DNA of 64,000 nucleotides from Saccharibacillus qingshengii (GTDB lineage: Bacteria; Bacillota; Bacilli; Paenibacillales; Paenibacillaceae): assembly GCF_013185195.1 (NCBI RefSeq), contig NZ_JAAZWC010000007.1, positions 62,001 to 126,000 of the forward strand, read 5' to 3'. Below the pieces are notes generated by a model. It saw only the letters and a program-made list of their open reading frames with translations. It made no database searches and was not told the origin of the DNA. The stretch's first letter is position 1, and each line of letters opens with the position of its first letter. Shown here piece after piece: positions 56,244-64,000 of the stretch. Made by a program: the position numbers and the translations under genes.

Positions 56244-56546
56244 TCCTCTACCTCTTTCCGAGTTTAATTCGTTTCCGCTGTACTGCGGTTTTGCATTTTC
56301 CTATGTTAGCGAATCCATATCGGGTTGTCCATCTTTTTGTCTGAGATCTTTGAATTTCAATGTCAAAATGAAAAATAGTTCACCTGTCGTCCTTCATTCC
56401 GCATCGATAATTTGTATTCCCTATACAATTTGTCGGTTTTGATAATCGCGGCCTGCGCATATCCCATACAGCGGTCGATCCGGTTGACCCGCCGCTCTTC
56501 GTCATATATGATAACGATTATCATTATCGAAAAGAGGTTTTGCTTG
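56244..56546. other. Divergent regulatory region between the NSS and siderophore-binding genes
   Basis: This 303-bp gap holds no gene. A palindrome TTGTAT-TCCCT-ATACAA at 56412-56428 could be an operator. The Fur box is at 56510-56528. Its TATGATAACG region overlaps a likely -10 element, as expected for iron-repressed promoters. Confidence 0.55.
56510..56528. promoter_or_regulatory. Fur box of the siderophore-binding protein gene
   Basis: GATAACGATTATCATTATC differs from the Fur consensus GATAATGATAATCATTATC at two positions. It lies just before the ribosome site. Iron-dependent repression of the downstream gene is well supported. Confidence 0.85.
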
Positions 56547-57527
56547 ATGTCGTTTATCCGTAAGTCTGCTCTCCATAAATCCGCTTCGCTGCTGCTCTTG
56601 GGCAGCGCCCTGCTTGCCGCGGGCTGCAGCTCTTCCGGCGGAAGCACTCCCGCCGCGGGAAATGCGCCTGCCGCGCAACCCGAGACGCGCAGCGTGAAGC
56701 ATCTCAACGGCGAGAGCGCGATCCCGGCCGAACCGAAGCGCATCGCTTCGCTCGATTACCGGCTGACTGATTTCCTGCTCGCACTCGGGATCAAGCCTTA
56801 CGCCACGGGCCTATATCCCGGGAATGTCGCTCCTCCTTATCTGGACGAAGCCGCAATCGGCGAAGCCAAGCCGCTCGGCGACGAAGTCAACGTCGAAGCC
56901 GTACTGGAGGCCGCTCCCGATGTCATTTTGGGACGCAAAGCGCAGGCCGATCTATACGATCAGCTCCGGGCCATCGCGCCGACGATCATCGCCGATTCGC
57001 CTTCGGCCGACTGGAAGCGGGAACTTTGCGCTTACGGCGCCATGTTCGGGCGCGAAGCGCAGGCCGACGAATGGCTGAGCGCTTACGATGCCCAGACCGC
57101 CCGGGCGAAAAAAGCGATCGCGGCCGTCGTTCCGGCAGGTTCGACTTTCCTCTATGTGCGGATTCTGCCCAAAGAAGTTCGCGTGCACGGTCCGAAGCAG
57201 GCGCTGTCCGACGTTCTGTACGCCGATCTCGGCCTGACACCGGCCAAAGGCGTGGAGAAGCTGGACGACGTCATGCCGATCTCGCTGGAAGTGCTCCCGG
57301 ACTATGAAGCGGATTACATCTTCGTGGAAGTCGGCGCTCCGAGTGCGGACGGCGACACCGATGCCCAGAGCAACCGGAGCCGGATCGAACAGACATCCAT
57401 CTGGAAAAACCTCAAAGCGGTTCGGGCCGGCCATGTCTACGAAATGCCGCAGTGGGTTATCAGCGAAGCGCCTTTGATTAAGCAAAAATCCGTCGAAGAA
57501 GTGCAGCGGGCTTTGACCAGACATTAA
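56547..57527 (+). CDS. Iron-siderophore-binding lipoprotein
   Basis: The product has 326 residues from ATG 56547, with AAAGAGG before it. The lipobox is SALLAAGCSSSGG. The mature part has the TroA-like siderophore fold: RIASLDYRLTDFLLALGIKP at the start, VLEAAPDVILGRKAQADLYD in the first lobe, and the long connecting helix near residue 190. The permease and ATPase genes are absent nearby, so it must work with a transporter encoded elsewhere. The Fur box directly upstream confirms iron control. Its terminator carries mobile element copy 4. Confidence 0.9.
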   Translation: MSFIRKSALHKSASLLLLGSALLAAGCSSSGGSTPAAGNAPAAQPETRSVKHLNGESAIPAEPKRIASLDYRLTDFLLALGIKPYATGLYPGNVAPPYLDEAAIGEAKPLGDEVNVEAVLEAAPDVILGRKAQADLYDQLRAIAPTIIADSPSADWKRELCAYGAMFGREAQADEWLSAYDAQTARAKKAIAAVVPAGSTFLYVRILPKEVRVHGPKQALSDVLYADLGLTPAKGVEKLDDVMPISLEVLPDYEADYIFVEVGAPSADGDTDAQSNRSRIEQTSIWKNLKAVRAGHVYEMPQWVISEAPLIKQKSVEEVQRALTRH

Positions 57528-57535
57528 CGGCAGCG

Positions 57536-57564
57536 CAAAAAGGAGCGGAAGAAAGATCCGCTCC
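57536..57564. terminator. Left copy of the duplicated terminator (locus 4)
   Basis: An A-run and AGGAGCGGAAGAAAGATCCGCTCC split over the stem-loop. The A-run serves the minus-strand DUF4188 gene. Confidence 0.8.
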
Positions 57565-57768
57565 TTAGTCTGTCGAGAAAGTCCTATTCGTTTTAGAAGC
57601 TCGTCGGCTGCGGGAGAAATTCGTTCCGGTCGCGTGTTGAAATCGGGAAAAAGGATTGGATTTTAGCGGAATTTTCCCGATTTCAAAGGCGAACACTATC
57701 GTTCCTACACTGAATTTCTCCCTCCGCCTCCTCGCTTCACTTGGATTCAGACTTTCTCGACACGTTGA
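57565..57768 (+). mobile_element. Terminator-inserted MITE-like element, copy 4 (204 bp)
   Basis: Left end TTAGTC-TGTCGAGAAAGTC, right end GACTTTCTCGACA-CGTTGA. Same orientation as copies 1 and 2. It is flanked by perfect 24-nt duplicates of the terminator stem-loop. Confidence 0.85.
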
Positions 57769-57797
57769 AGGAGCGGAAGAAAGATCCGCTCCTTTTT
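57769..57797. terminator. Right copy of the duplicated terminator (locus 4)
   Basis: Identical stem-loop to the left copy, followed by TTTTT. Confidence 0.85.
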
Positions 57798-57821
57798 GCC
57801 GTTGTTCGGAAGAACGAAGCC

Positions 57822-58337
57822 TCAGCTTGTCGGCAGATCCGGGGAAGGTTCTCCCTGACCCGCGCCGCCAAGTCCCGCCCGCTCGCGCGAGCTTTCCCGG
57901 CCCGATCCGACCGGATTCAAACTCCCGGCGCGGCCCATCCCCGTCGGGGGCATATTCACGTAGATCGATTCGTAGGCGCCATTTTCGACCATATAGGTCT
58001 CATGGTAAATGCCGACAGCTTCTCCCGAACGCGCTTTGCGGTTGAAGTTTTTCCAGGCGGTGAGGTGATTGGCTTTGCCGCGGGCATAATGTTCCAGTTG
58101 GTCGTAGGAGCGCCAATACTGGACAATCGATACCCCGCGGCCCGTCATGAAGAAAGACGCGTCGAGAAAACCCAATTCTTTGTTGGTGTACAATTCCTGA
58201 AGCATGGGTCCCATGGAACGCAGTACGGGCAGCCACTTATGCACGGCGTACCATTTATTGATACGCGCTCCGATGATGAATACGACAAAGGGTCCTTCGA
58301 TCTGGGCCATCTGTCTGCCCGGGATTACTTTCGCCAT
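57822..58337 (-). CDS. DUF4188 (monooxygenase-like) protein
   Basis: The 171-residue protein has a core VVFIIGARINKWYAVHKWLP ... QYWRSYDQLEHYARGKANHL ... VGIYHETYMVENGAYESIYV that matches the DUF4188 family, related to dimeric alpha-beta barrel monooxygenases. The last 40 residues are glycine-rich and disordered (GRAGSLNPVGSGRESSRERA). AGGAGGCGTAACAGC precedes its ATG. It follows the TetR gene by 14 bp and is probably its target. Confidence 0.85.
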   Translation of the reverse strand: MAKVIPGRQMAQIEGPFVVFIIGARINKWYAVHKWLPVLRSMGPMLQELYTNKELGFLDASFFMTGRGVSIVQYWRSYDQLEHYARGKANHLTAWKNFNRKARSGEAVGIYHETYMVENGAYESIYVNMPPTGMGRAGSLNPVGSGRESSRERAGLGGAGQGEPSPDLPTS

Positions 58338-58351
58338 GCTGTTACGCCTCC

Positions 58352-58987
58352 TCAGCCTTTTTCCAAACGATTCAGGTGCAGTTCATAAAATCCGCGGATA
58401 TCGGTCGAAGCGTACAAGCGTGCCGTCAGAAAGGCTCCATAGAACACAGTCCACAGCAGTTTGACTGCATCGTCGACCGACAAAACAGGGTCCAGCGTAC
58501 CCTCGCTCCGCGCTTCGAGCATGCAGCGCCGAAACAGCTCCGCCAGATCGGGCGATACGGCAGCCGCGGCTTCCTTCCCGGGGAACAGCAGATGGATCTC
58601 CGCTTCGCTGAGCTCGGGCATCCACGGGTGCATATCCTTCTCGGCCAAAAAAGCGATCAGGCTGGGCATAACGCCCGGTACGTCTTCGCTCCACTCCACC
58701 ACGCTCTCCAGCAGATGGCGCACAGCCTCGAATCCGCGCTTGTCTTTTTCGTCGATCTCCAACAAGCGTTCGGTCAACCAGACCCGCATAAAATAAACCA
58801 ACAGCGCTTCCTTGTGCGGAAAACATTTAAAAAAAGTGACTTTGGACGTTTCCGACTCGCGGCAGATTTCGTCGACCATAATCTCGCTGAACTTGCGGGT
58901 GCGCATCAGAGTCAATCCGCTCTCGTACAGCTTGATCCGCGTTCGGGCCTTCTTGATTTCGCGCAGTGAAAAATGAACTTCCGGCAA
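58352..58987 (-). CDS. TetR-family transcriptional regulator
   Basis: The product has 211 residues from TTG 58987, with GAGGAGGAG before it. The N-terminal DNA-binding part has MVDEICRESETSKVTFFKCF and PHKEALLVYFM, the helix-turn-helix and helix 4 of TetR regulators. The C-terminal ligand domain is unrelated to any I can name. It is cotranscribed with the DUF4188 gene, suggesting local control of a detoxification step. Confidence 0.9.
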   Translation of the reverse strand: MPEVHFSLREIKKARTRIKLYESGLTLMRTRKFSEIMVDEICRESETSKVTFFKCFPHKEALLVYFMRVWLTERLLEIDEKDKRGFEAVRHLLESVVEWSEDVPGVMPSLIAFLAEKDMHPWMPELSEAEIHLLFPGKEAAAAVSPDLAELFRRCMLEARSEGTLDPVLSVDDAVKLLWTVFYGAFLTARLYASTDIRGFYELHLNRLEKG

Positions 58988-59156
58988 ACGGCTCCTCCTC
59001 TGCTTCTTTCGAATGGATTAACTTATGTAAATAAATTAACTCAAGTAAACTTAAATGGCAAGAAGTTTTTTGCTTTCTCCGCTGCGCTTCGGTTACCCGC
59101 ACCCGTGTTCTTGCCTGAATGCTACAGGACGTCTAGAATAGGGAGAGTTTAGAAAA

Positions 59157-59912
59157 ATGACTTCCCCCGAAAGAGAGGCCCCGCCCATGCCCAAAAGAAC
59201 ACTGGCCATCAGCGATATCCACGGCGAACGGCATCTGCTCGATCGTCTGCTGGAGCACATCGGCTACGATCCCGTTTGCGATCAGTTGGTGCTTCTCGGC
59301 GACTATGTCGATCGCGGTGCCGAATCGATGCAGACGCTCGAACGCGTCATGGAACTTTGCGCAGAAGGTGCGATCGCGCTGAAAGGCAACCATGAGGATC
59401 TGATGCTGCGTGCGCTGGATGGCGGAGGCGAAGAAGACTGGAAGCGCTGGATCGTGCGCAACGGCGGCACCGCCACTCTGGAAAGCTATGGATTTACCGA
59501 TAAAGCGCTCCGGGTCGAACTGGGTGAAAACTATCGCCGCCCCGAACTGAAATCCGAGATATTGGAGCGCCATCTGGCTTTTGTCCGCGATCTGGATCTG
59601 TATTACGAGACGGATTCGTTTATCTTTGTCCATGCGGGCGTTCCTCCGGGTCTGACGGCAGCCGAAGCCGATCCGTCCGACCTGATCTGGATTCGCGAGG
59701 AGTTCCATCGGGGATACGACGGAGACAAGACGGTCATATTCGGCCATACGCCCACAAGCGGCCTGCACGGCGATCCCGATAATCACAATGTGTATTACGG
59801 AGCGAACCGCATCGTCGGCATCGATGGAGGAGCCGTCTTCGGCGGACAGCTTAATGCCATTGCGATCGAGAGCGGGGAGACGTTTTACGTCAAAAATGAT
59901 AAATCGTCCTAG
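59157..59912 (+). CDS. PPP-family serine/threonine phosphatase (metallophosphoesterase)
   Basis: The product has 251 residues. The metal-binding boxes of the PPP family are complete: AISDIHGERHLLDRLL, VLLGDYVDRGAESM, LKGNHEDLML, FVHAGVPPG and FGHTPTSG. Such enzymes act on phosphoproteins or on diadenosine polyphosphates; which one is not clear here. ATG 59157 has AGGGAGAG before it; ATG 59187 is an alternative. It is monocistronic with its own terminator. Confidence 0.9.
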   Translation: MTSPEREAPPMPKRTLAISDIHGERHLLDRLLEHIGYDPVCDQLVLLGDYVDRGAESMQTLERVMELCAEGAIALKGNHEDLMLRALDGGGEEDWKRWIVRNGGTATLESYGFTDKALRVELGENYRRPELKSEILERHLAFVRDLDLYYETDSFIFVHAGVPPGLTAAEADPSDLIWIREEFHRGYDGDKTVIFGHTPTSGLHGDPDNHNVYYGANRIVGIDGGAVFGGQLNAIAIESGETFYVKNDKSS

Positions 59913-59944
59913 CATCTGCCTTTGATCGTTTTTATACGCTTCAA

Positions 59945-59973
59945 AAAAAAGAACCCTTCGCGGGTTCTTTTTG
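59945..59973. terminator. Bidirectional terminator between the phosphatase and the proline-rich gene
   Basis: AAAAAGAACCC-TTCGC-GGGTTCTTTTT, with A and T runs on both sides. Confidence 0.85.
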
Positions 59974-60014
59974 GATAGCTTATTCGGCAAAACGATACGT
60001 CATGTGCTCGAAGC

Positions 60015-60473
60015 TTAGAATTCCCTCGGCTGCATGGGCTGAACGTCCGGCGGATTGATCGGCTCGATCTCCGGCGGACTGACGGGCCGCACATCCGGCG
60101 GATCGATCGGCTGAATCTCCGGCTGCTGACCGGGCTGTACGCCCGGCGGTTCCTCGGGCTCGATCTCGGGCCGGTTGGGTCGCACGCCGGGCATATCGTC
60201 GGGATCGAATTCGGGCGGTGAACCCGGCCGTACGCCCGGGGGATCGTTCGGCACGATCTCCGGATCGGACTCGGGCTGTACGCCCGGTGGTTCCTGCGGC
60301 GTCGTTTCGGGCGGCTGCCCCGGAGCGACGCCGGGCGGTTGTTGAGGCGAGATCTCCGGATCGGAAGTGGGCTGCGTGCCGGGCGGATCTTCCGGTCTTT
60401 GCGTCTCGGATTCCGGAGCGTCGGACACGCGAACGATATAGTAGTCATGGTTTTGGCCAATATCCTGTCTCAT
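60015..60473 (-). CDS. Proline-rich tandem-repeat protein
   Basis: The product has 152 residues from ATG 60473, with AAGGAG at good distance. A short head (MRQDIGQNHDYYIVRVSDAP) is followed by about eight units of roughly 14 residues of the form PEI-x-P-x-x-PPGV-x-P. The units diverge at the linker residues but keep Pro-Glu and Pro-Pro-Gly-Val. There is no signal peptide or membrane helix. Such sequences form extended, acidic polyproline-like rods. Function is unknown. Copy number may vary between strains. Confidence 0.8.
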   Translation of the reverse strand: MRQDIGQNHDYYIVRVSDAPESETQRPEDPPGTQPTSDPEISPQQPPGVAPGQPPETTPQEPPGVQPESDPEIVPNDPPGVRPGSPPEFDPDDMPGVRPNRPEIEPEEPPGVQPGQQPEIQPIDPPDVRPVSPPEIEPINPPDVQPMQPREF

Positions 60474-60578
60474 CGTCAATCGTCTCCTTATGGATCGAAA
60501 TGGCGTTTCGGCGATCGTCGGATCCTTACAGAAGTTATTACCCACTCCCGCAGCCTTTCTCACCTTTCCCGGCTTGGG

Positions 60579-61613
60579 TTAAGGGATCTGACGGCTGCGG
60601 AATTCTTGTACTGCTTCATAGAGATCGGATTGCGCGTAATTGACATCGTCCCATGTACGGGCTTTGTCCAATTGGCTGGCGGCTTCGTTGACCGCACGGC
60701 GCAGGGTGCCGACAGCCGAAGCCGGATATTGGCCCGAACCGCTGCTACGGGGAGAATCCAGCAGAAGCCGTGCGTCGTGCAGCTCGGTTACCAGACGGAT
60801 TCCGTGCAGCAAAGCGGCGTAAGAATTGCTCATTTTTTGGTACACGTAAGCCAATTCCGCTTCGCTGCGAGCCGAATCGAGCTGGCCTCGAAGGGTCTCG
60901 ATCCGCTTCTCGAATGCTTCGCGCAGATTGGAATAATCTTCATCGATGTCTTTGACCCGTTCGATCTCGGAATTCGCGTAATCTCTGGCACGCACATACA
61001 GCGATTCGTAATTGTTCCAGTAAGCTTGCATGTCCAATCCCACGTGAATCGACAGATATTCCTGGTAAGCCTGTACGTAATCCGCCGGCTTCAAGCCGAC
61101 TGTAGGCAGCCTTTGTTCCAGTGCGTTCAGCTTGGCAAGCGCCGAATCGATCGCTTCCTGCGGATATTTGCTGGTTGGATTGTAGGCGGGATCCAACGTG
61201 TAATTGATCAGCCTGGATATCTCCAGTTTGATATACGCCCCATGCTGCATGTAATCGAGGAACTGCTTGTCCGCGGCCGCTTTGACTTTCTTGCGGATCG
61301 CGGCGACTTCGGAAACCGAGGAGGAAGGATCTTCGGACACTATAACGGCCTGCTCCGCGAGATCCAGTCCTTTTCGCCGCGCCGTTTCGTCGATTGAGCC
61401 GCTGAACTGCTCCAAACCCAGATTCAAAGCCAGCGCTTCCTGCAGAAGAGCCAGTTTCGCTTCGCTCTGGATCCCGTTGTCCGCGGCCGCCGCCTGCTGC
61501 TGCTCGAAGGCTGGATTCTCCGCGGCAAATGCCGGCACTGCCGTGCCGAGCATGACTCCCGCAAGCACGGAAGCCAATATACGGCGAGTCCGTTTTGATT
61601 CCCCAATGTTCAA
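60579..61613 (-). CDS. Secreted FIVAR-like helical protein
   Basis: The product has 344 residues from TTG 61613, with GAGGAGG eight bases before it. The signal peptide is RILASVLAGVMLGTAVPAFA. The mature part is entirely helical. Two stretches, YPQEAIDSALAKLNALEQRL and YPASAVGTLRRAVNEAASQL, fit the FIVAR pattern (G/xYP..a...L..ai..A), a carbohydrate- or surface-binding three-helix module. No enzyme part is visible. It stands alone, just before the proline-rich gene on the same strand. Confidence 0.75.
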   Translation of the reverse strand: MNIGESKRTRRILASVLAGVMLGTAVPAFAAENPAFEQQQAAAADNGIQSEAKLALLQEALALNLGLEQFSGSIDETARRKGLDLAEQAVIVSEDPSSSVSEVAAIRKKVKAAADKQFLDYMQHGAYIKLEISRLINYTLDPAYNPTSKYPQEAIDSALAKLNALEQRLPTVGLKPADYVQAYQEYLSIHVGLDMQAYWNNYESLYVRARDYANSEIERVKDIDEDYSNLREAFEKRIETLRGQLDSARSEAELAYVYQKMSNSYAALLHGIRLVTELHDARLLLDSPRSSGSGQYPASAVGTLRRAVNEAASQLDKARTWDDVNYAQSDLYEAVQEFRSRQIP

Positions 61614-61701
61614 AAAGCTGACCTCCTCTTATCCGGATATAAAACTTCGGAAAAGTACGTTCCTTTTATGAATGAACCATAAAATCCCATTCTCAATTTA
61701 T

Positions 61702-61743
61702 AAAAAAGCCCCCTTTTCCGAATCTCGGAAAAAAGAGCTTTTT
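61702..61743 (-). terminator. Terminator of the TerD-vWA operon
   Basis: AAAAAGC...TTTTCCGA pairs with TCGGAAAA...GCTTTTT around ATC. On the minus strand a T-run follows. Confidence 0.75.
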
Positions 61744-61778
61744 GTTTGCTTTACCGTTTGCTTTACCGCTTTTTTGCG

Positions 61779-62045
61779 TTACCACTCGTTCCATAATCCC
61801 GGTCCGCCGATCTTGGCGATCGACTTCTTCTGCGTACGGCCATGGTTAAAGCTCATCGTGCGCAGCTCATAACCGGGCGCGTCCAGCGGCAGCAGCTTTT
61901 TCCATTTCGATACCGGATGGGTGGGCTTGCCGGGACTTGCCATGTCGACAAGGACCAGGTCTTTGTGCAGCAGATTCAGGCATTGTCCCAACATAAGCGA
62001 AGGCGAATCGGAGACGCTGGAAGAAGATTCCGGATGTCTATTCAT
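61779..62045 (-). CDS. Small hypothetical protein downstream of the TerD-vWA gene
   Basis: This 88-residue protein (MNRHPESSSSVSDSP... GGPGLWNEW) is soluble, basic in its second half (KWKKLLP, GRTQKKSIAK), and has no membrane helix. AAGGAG precedes ATG 62045, which lies 12 bp after the TerD-vWA stop, so the two are translated from one mRNA. I recognise no family. A short partner for the vWA or TerD part is plausible. Confidence 0.65.
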   Translation of the reverse strand: MNRHPESSSSVSDSPSLMLGQCLNLLHKDLVLVDMASPGKPTHPVSKWKKLLPLDAPGYELRTMSFNHGRTQKKSIAKIGGPGLWNEW

Positions 62046-62057
62046 GAAGTTTGCTCC

Positions 62058-63398
62058 TTATTTCAAAATTCCGCGAGCCCGCACTTCTCTCAACCAACCC
62101 GGGAACTCGTTCAGCAGGCGATCGTACAATTCTTCGTCGCTCACCCGGTCCAGGTCGTCCAGCGCGAAGAAATCGGCATTGTCGACGATACGCCCGCGCA
62201 GGTCGTCCAACTGTTCGAGTACGCCGAAATTGGCTCTGCCGAGACCGACAAACTGCCAGAAAATCGGCTTGTCCGCATGCTTGATCAGCAGCTTGGAAAT
62301 TTTCTTGGTCTCATAGATTCCGCCATCGCTGAAGAAAATAATATAGGTCGGCGTCTTGTCGTCCGGCTCTTCTTGCGTGTACTTGCGGACGATGTCTTCC
62401 ATAACGACGGGCTCATTGTTGCCGAAGCCCAGCTTGCTCTTCATGCTTGGCCCCGGATAGGTCTTCTGCACGTAATTCTCATACTGGTGCTCGGTCACGC
62501 TCGGCGCACGCATCATCTTGCTGGCAAAAAACCATACGTCCATGATGCCGTCGTCGTCCATTTGGGCCGAGACCGCGAGAATCCGTTCGAATGCGCGCTG
62601 GACCGTGCCTTTTTTGTACAGCTGCGTCATGGAACCCGAAGCGTCGAAGATGACGGCTACGCGGGCTTTTTCATGCGCGATATTTTTCTTCTCCAGCGAA
62701 ATGCCGACTTTGCGTTTGAGCAGATCGATCTTGCCGAGCGGACGCGGCGGCTGGGCGGATTCCGGGGCGGCAGGCTGCGCGGGAGCGGCCGCCGTTGAGC
62801 CCGATGCCTTACTCGAATCCGCGGCAGGCGTGTTCGCGGGCGGCTGAGGTACATTCGGCGGCACCGGCGTTTCTTCGTCTTCGATCTCGACGCCATACGC
62901 TTCGGCCAGCGGTTTGAGCCCGCCGTTGAAGCCGCGGCCGACAGCCCGCAGCTTCAATCCCGACGCATGCCGGTACAGTTCCATGAAGACGAGCGAACGC
63001 TCCTGCGTCGCTTCCGTGATCTCGTACAGAATCTCGCCGCTGCCCGTTTCCGCCACGATCCGGCAGCCCGTCACGTCGGCAAACGTCCCGGTCCCGTCAA
63101 GCGTCGCGGAGAATACGCATTTGGCGATCAGGCCGGGGTCCAGCTCGTTCGTGCGGATGACGAACGCGACCTTGCTGCTTCCTGTCCGTTCATAACGCAC
63201 ATGTCCCGCCGGACTTGTATCCTGGTTATAGAAGATAAAATAATCGTCCGACGGCACTCTGCCGTTCTCTCCGACCATGAAGCAGCTGACGTCGAGATCG
63301 GCCGGTGCGGCGTCCCATTCGATCCGTACGCGAAGTTCGTCCGTTTGCCCGATCGGCGCGTTTGCGCCTGTCGTCAGAATCGTTTGCGGTGTTCCCAT
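62058..63398 (-). CDS. TerD-domain protein fused to a von Willebrand factor A domain
   Basis: This 446-residue protein has residues 1-175 as a TerD domain (LRVRIEWDAAPADLDVSCFM; LVFMELYRHASGLKLRAVGR), the calcium-binding fold of tellurium-resistance and stress proteins. A Pro/Ala-rich linker of about 50 residues follows, with PPNVPQPPANTP. The C-terminal 210 residues form a vWA domain with an intact MIDAS (VIFDASGSMTQLY; YIIFFSDGGIYE). Such fusions are known in Ter-type envelope-stress loci. GGGAGGGG precedes the ATG. Other ter genes are not in the window. Confidence 0.88.
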   Translation of the reverse strand: MGTPQTILTTGANAPIGQTDELRVRIEWDAAPADLDVSCFMVGENGRVPSDDYFIFYNQDTSPAGHVRYERTGSSKVAFVIRTNELDPGLIAKCVFSATLDGTGTFADVTGCRIVAETGSGEILYEITEATQERSLVFMELYRHASGLKLRAVGRGFNGGLKPLAEAYGVEIEDEETPVPPNVPQPPANTPAADSSKASGSTAAAPAQPAAPESAQPPRPLGKIDLLKRKVGISLEKKNIAHEKARVAVIFDASGSMTQLYKKGTVQRAFERILAVSAQMDDDGIMDVWFFASKMMRAPSVTEHQYENYVQKTYPGPSMKSKLGFGNNEPVVMEDIVRKYTQEEPDDKTPTYIIFFSDGGIYETKKISKLLIKHADKPIFWQFVGLGRANFGVLEQLDDLRGRIVDNADFFALDDLDRVSDEELYDRLLNEFPGWLREVRARGILK

Positions 63399-63607
63399 TG
63401 AATCCCCTCCCGAAAATAGTCTATCCCGTTATTCGCCAATTTGGCTCTTTTGTATGCGCATATGCCGAATTATACCATTGGGCAGCCGTCATTGCGAAAA
63501 AGCCCCGGCGTTTGCCGAAGCCGCCGACCGGTTAATGAACGAGCAGGAGCGCTTGCATACGAAACTTTCAACATAGCGCGCAGAAAGAAACGAGAGGAGA
63601 AATAAGC

Positions 63608-64000
63608 ATGTGGAGCGCATTGTTATGGGGCGGCATTTCCGCGTCGGCCGTCGTGCTCGGCGCGTTGGCGGCGTTATTTTTGCGGATCAAAAAACGGTAT
63701 ATCGGCTGGATTATGGCTTTTGGCGTCGGCACGCTGATCGGCGCGGCCGCGTTCGAACTGCTCGGCGACGCCCTGGAGGACGGCGGGGTGCTTGCGACGG
63801 GGATCGGATTCACGGCGGGCGCGCTCGTCTATACGGTGTTTGACCTGATCGTCTCCCGGCGCGGCGGCTCGAACCGCAAACGTTCGGGCAAAGACGATTC
63901 CGGTTCAAAAGCGGCCGGCGGCGAAGCCGATCAGAGCGGACTCGGCATCTTCGCCGGTACCGTGATGGACGCCATTCCGGAATCGATTATGCTCGGCGCC
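63608..64000 (+). CDS. ZIP-family metal transporter, 5' part
   Basis: The product starts at ATG 63608 (AGAGGAGAAAT before it) and is cut by the window end after 131 codons. Hydrophobic segments (SALLWGGISASAVVLGALAA; YIGWIMAFGVGTLIGAAAFE) and the linker rich in Arg, Lys and Gly (RRGGSNRKRSGKDDSG) fit a ZIP transporter. The last visible residues, GIFAGTVMDAIPESIMLGA, match the metal-binding helix with Asp, Pro-Glu-Ser. Zinc or another divalent metal is the likely substrate. Confidence 0.85.
   Translation, partial: MWSALLWGGISASAVVLGALAALFLRIKKRYIGWIMAFGVGTLIGAAAFELLGDALEDGGVLATGIGFTAGALVYTVFDLIVSRRGGSNRKRSGKDDSGSKAAGGEADQSGLGIFAGTVMDAIPESIMLGA

Overview
The window comes from a Gram-positive, GC-rich, low-repeat member of the Paenibacillaceae (a Paenibacillus- or Saccharibacillus-like genome). 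This placement is an inference. It rests on strong GGAGG ribosome sites, frequent TTG and GTG starts, lipoprotein-type ABC binding proteins, YesM/YesN-type two-component pairs, an SLH-domain protein, a seven-gene Mrp antiporter operon and a Bacillus-type DeoR-controlled deoxynucleoside operon. No rRNA, tRNA, CRISPR array, prophage or complete insertion sequence was seen.

Layout. 1-3 kb: an LplABC-like carbohydrate ABC transporter (minus strand) behind a cre-like site and an array of five regularly phased inverted half-sites, next to a divergent MarR-GNAT fusion gene. 4.6-5.8 kb: a secreted type II asparaginase. 6.1-12.2 kb: mrpABCDEFG, with start/stop overlaps or abutting genes throughout. 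12.3-17 kb: small membrane and secreted proteins, a GlsB-type stress protein and a chemotaxis receptor. 17-22 kb: an NRPS plus Sfp locus in which the NRPS is internally deleted and fused out of frame to the end of a thioester-reductase domain. 22-30.7 kb: deoR (with a C-terminal frameshift), a secreted TIM-barrel-like protein, then deoC-cdd-nupC-deoB-deoD-pdp for deoxynucleoside uptake and catabolism, with a DeoR-type operator before deoC. 30.9-33.8 kb: a short Hsp90-family protein and a partner gene. 34-42.6 kb: MgtC, SLH protein, DUF418 protein, a secreted propeller-like protein, two PepSY proteins and an OmpR-type two-component system. 42.9-45.5 kb: diaminopimelate dehydrogenase and NADP glutamate dehydrogenase. 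46.5-54.7 kb: a monosaccharide ABC transporter with a membrane-anchored sugar-binding sensor and a YesM/YesN pair, behind a cre-like site. 54.9-64 kb: a sodium:neurotransmitter-type transporter, a Fur-box-controlled siderophore-binding lipoprotein, a TetR/DUF4188 pair, a PPP phosphatase, a proline-rich repeat protein, a FIVAR-like secreted protein, a TerD-vWA fusion and the start of a ZIP-type metal transporter.

The most unusual signal is a family of four near-identical, non-coding elements of about 204 bp (33776-33979, 35609-35812, 45641-45843 and 57565-57768). They have 13-bp terminal inverted repeats. Every copy sits in the rho-independent terminator between two convergent genes. At each locus the complete terminator stem-loop is duplicated on both sides (23, 21, 26 and 24 nt), so the duplication length follows the hairpin and is not fixed. 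This looks like a MITE-type element that recognises the terminator hairpin structure itself.
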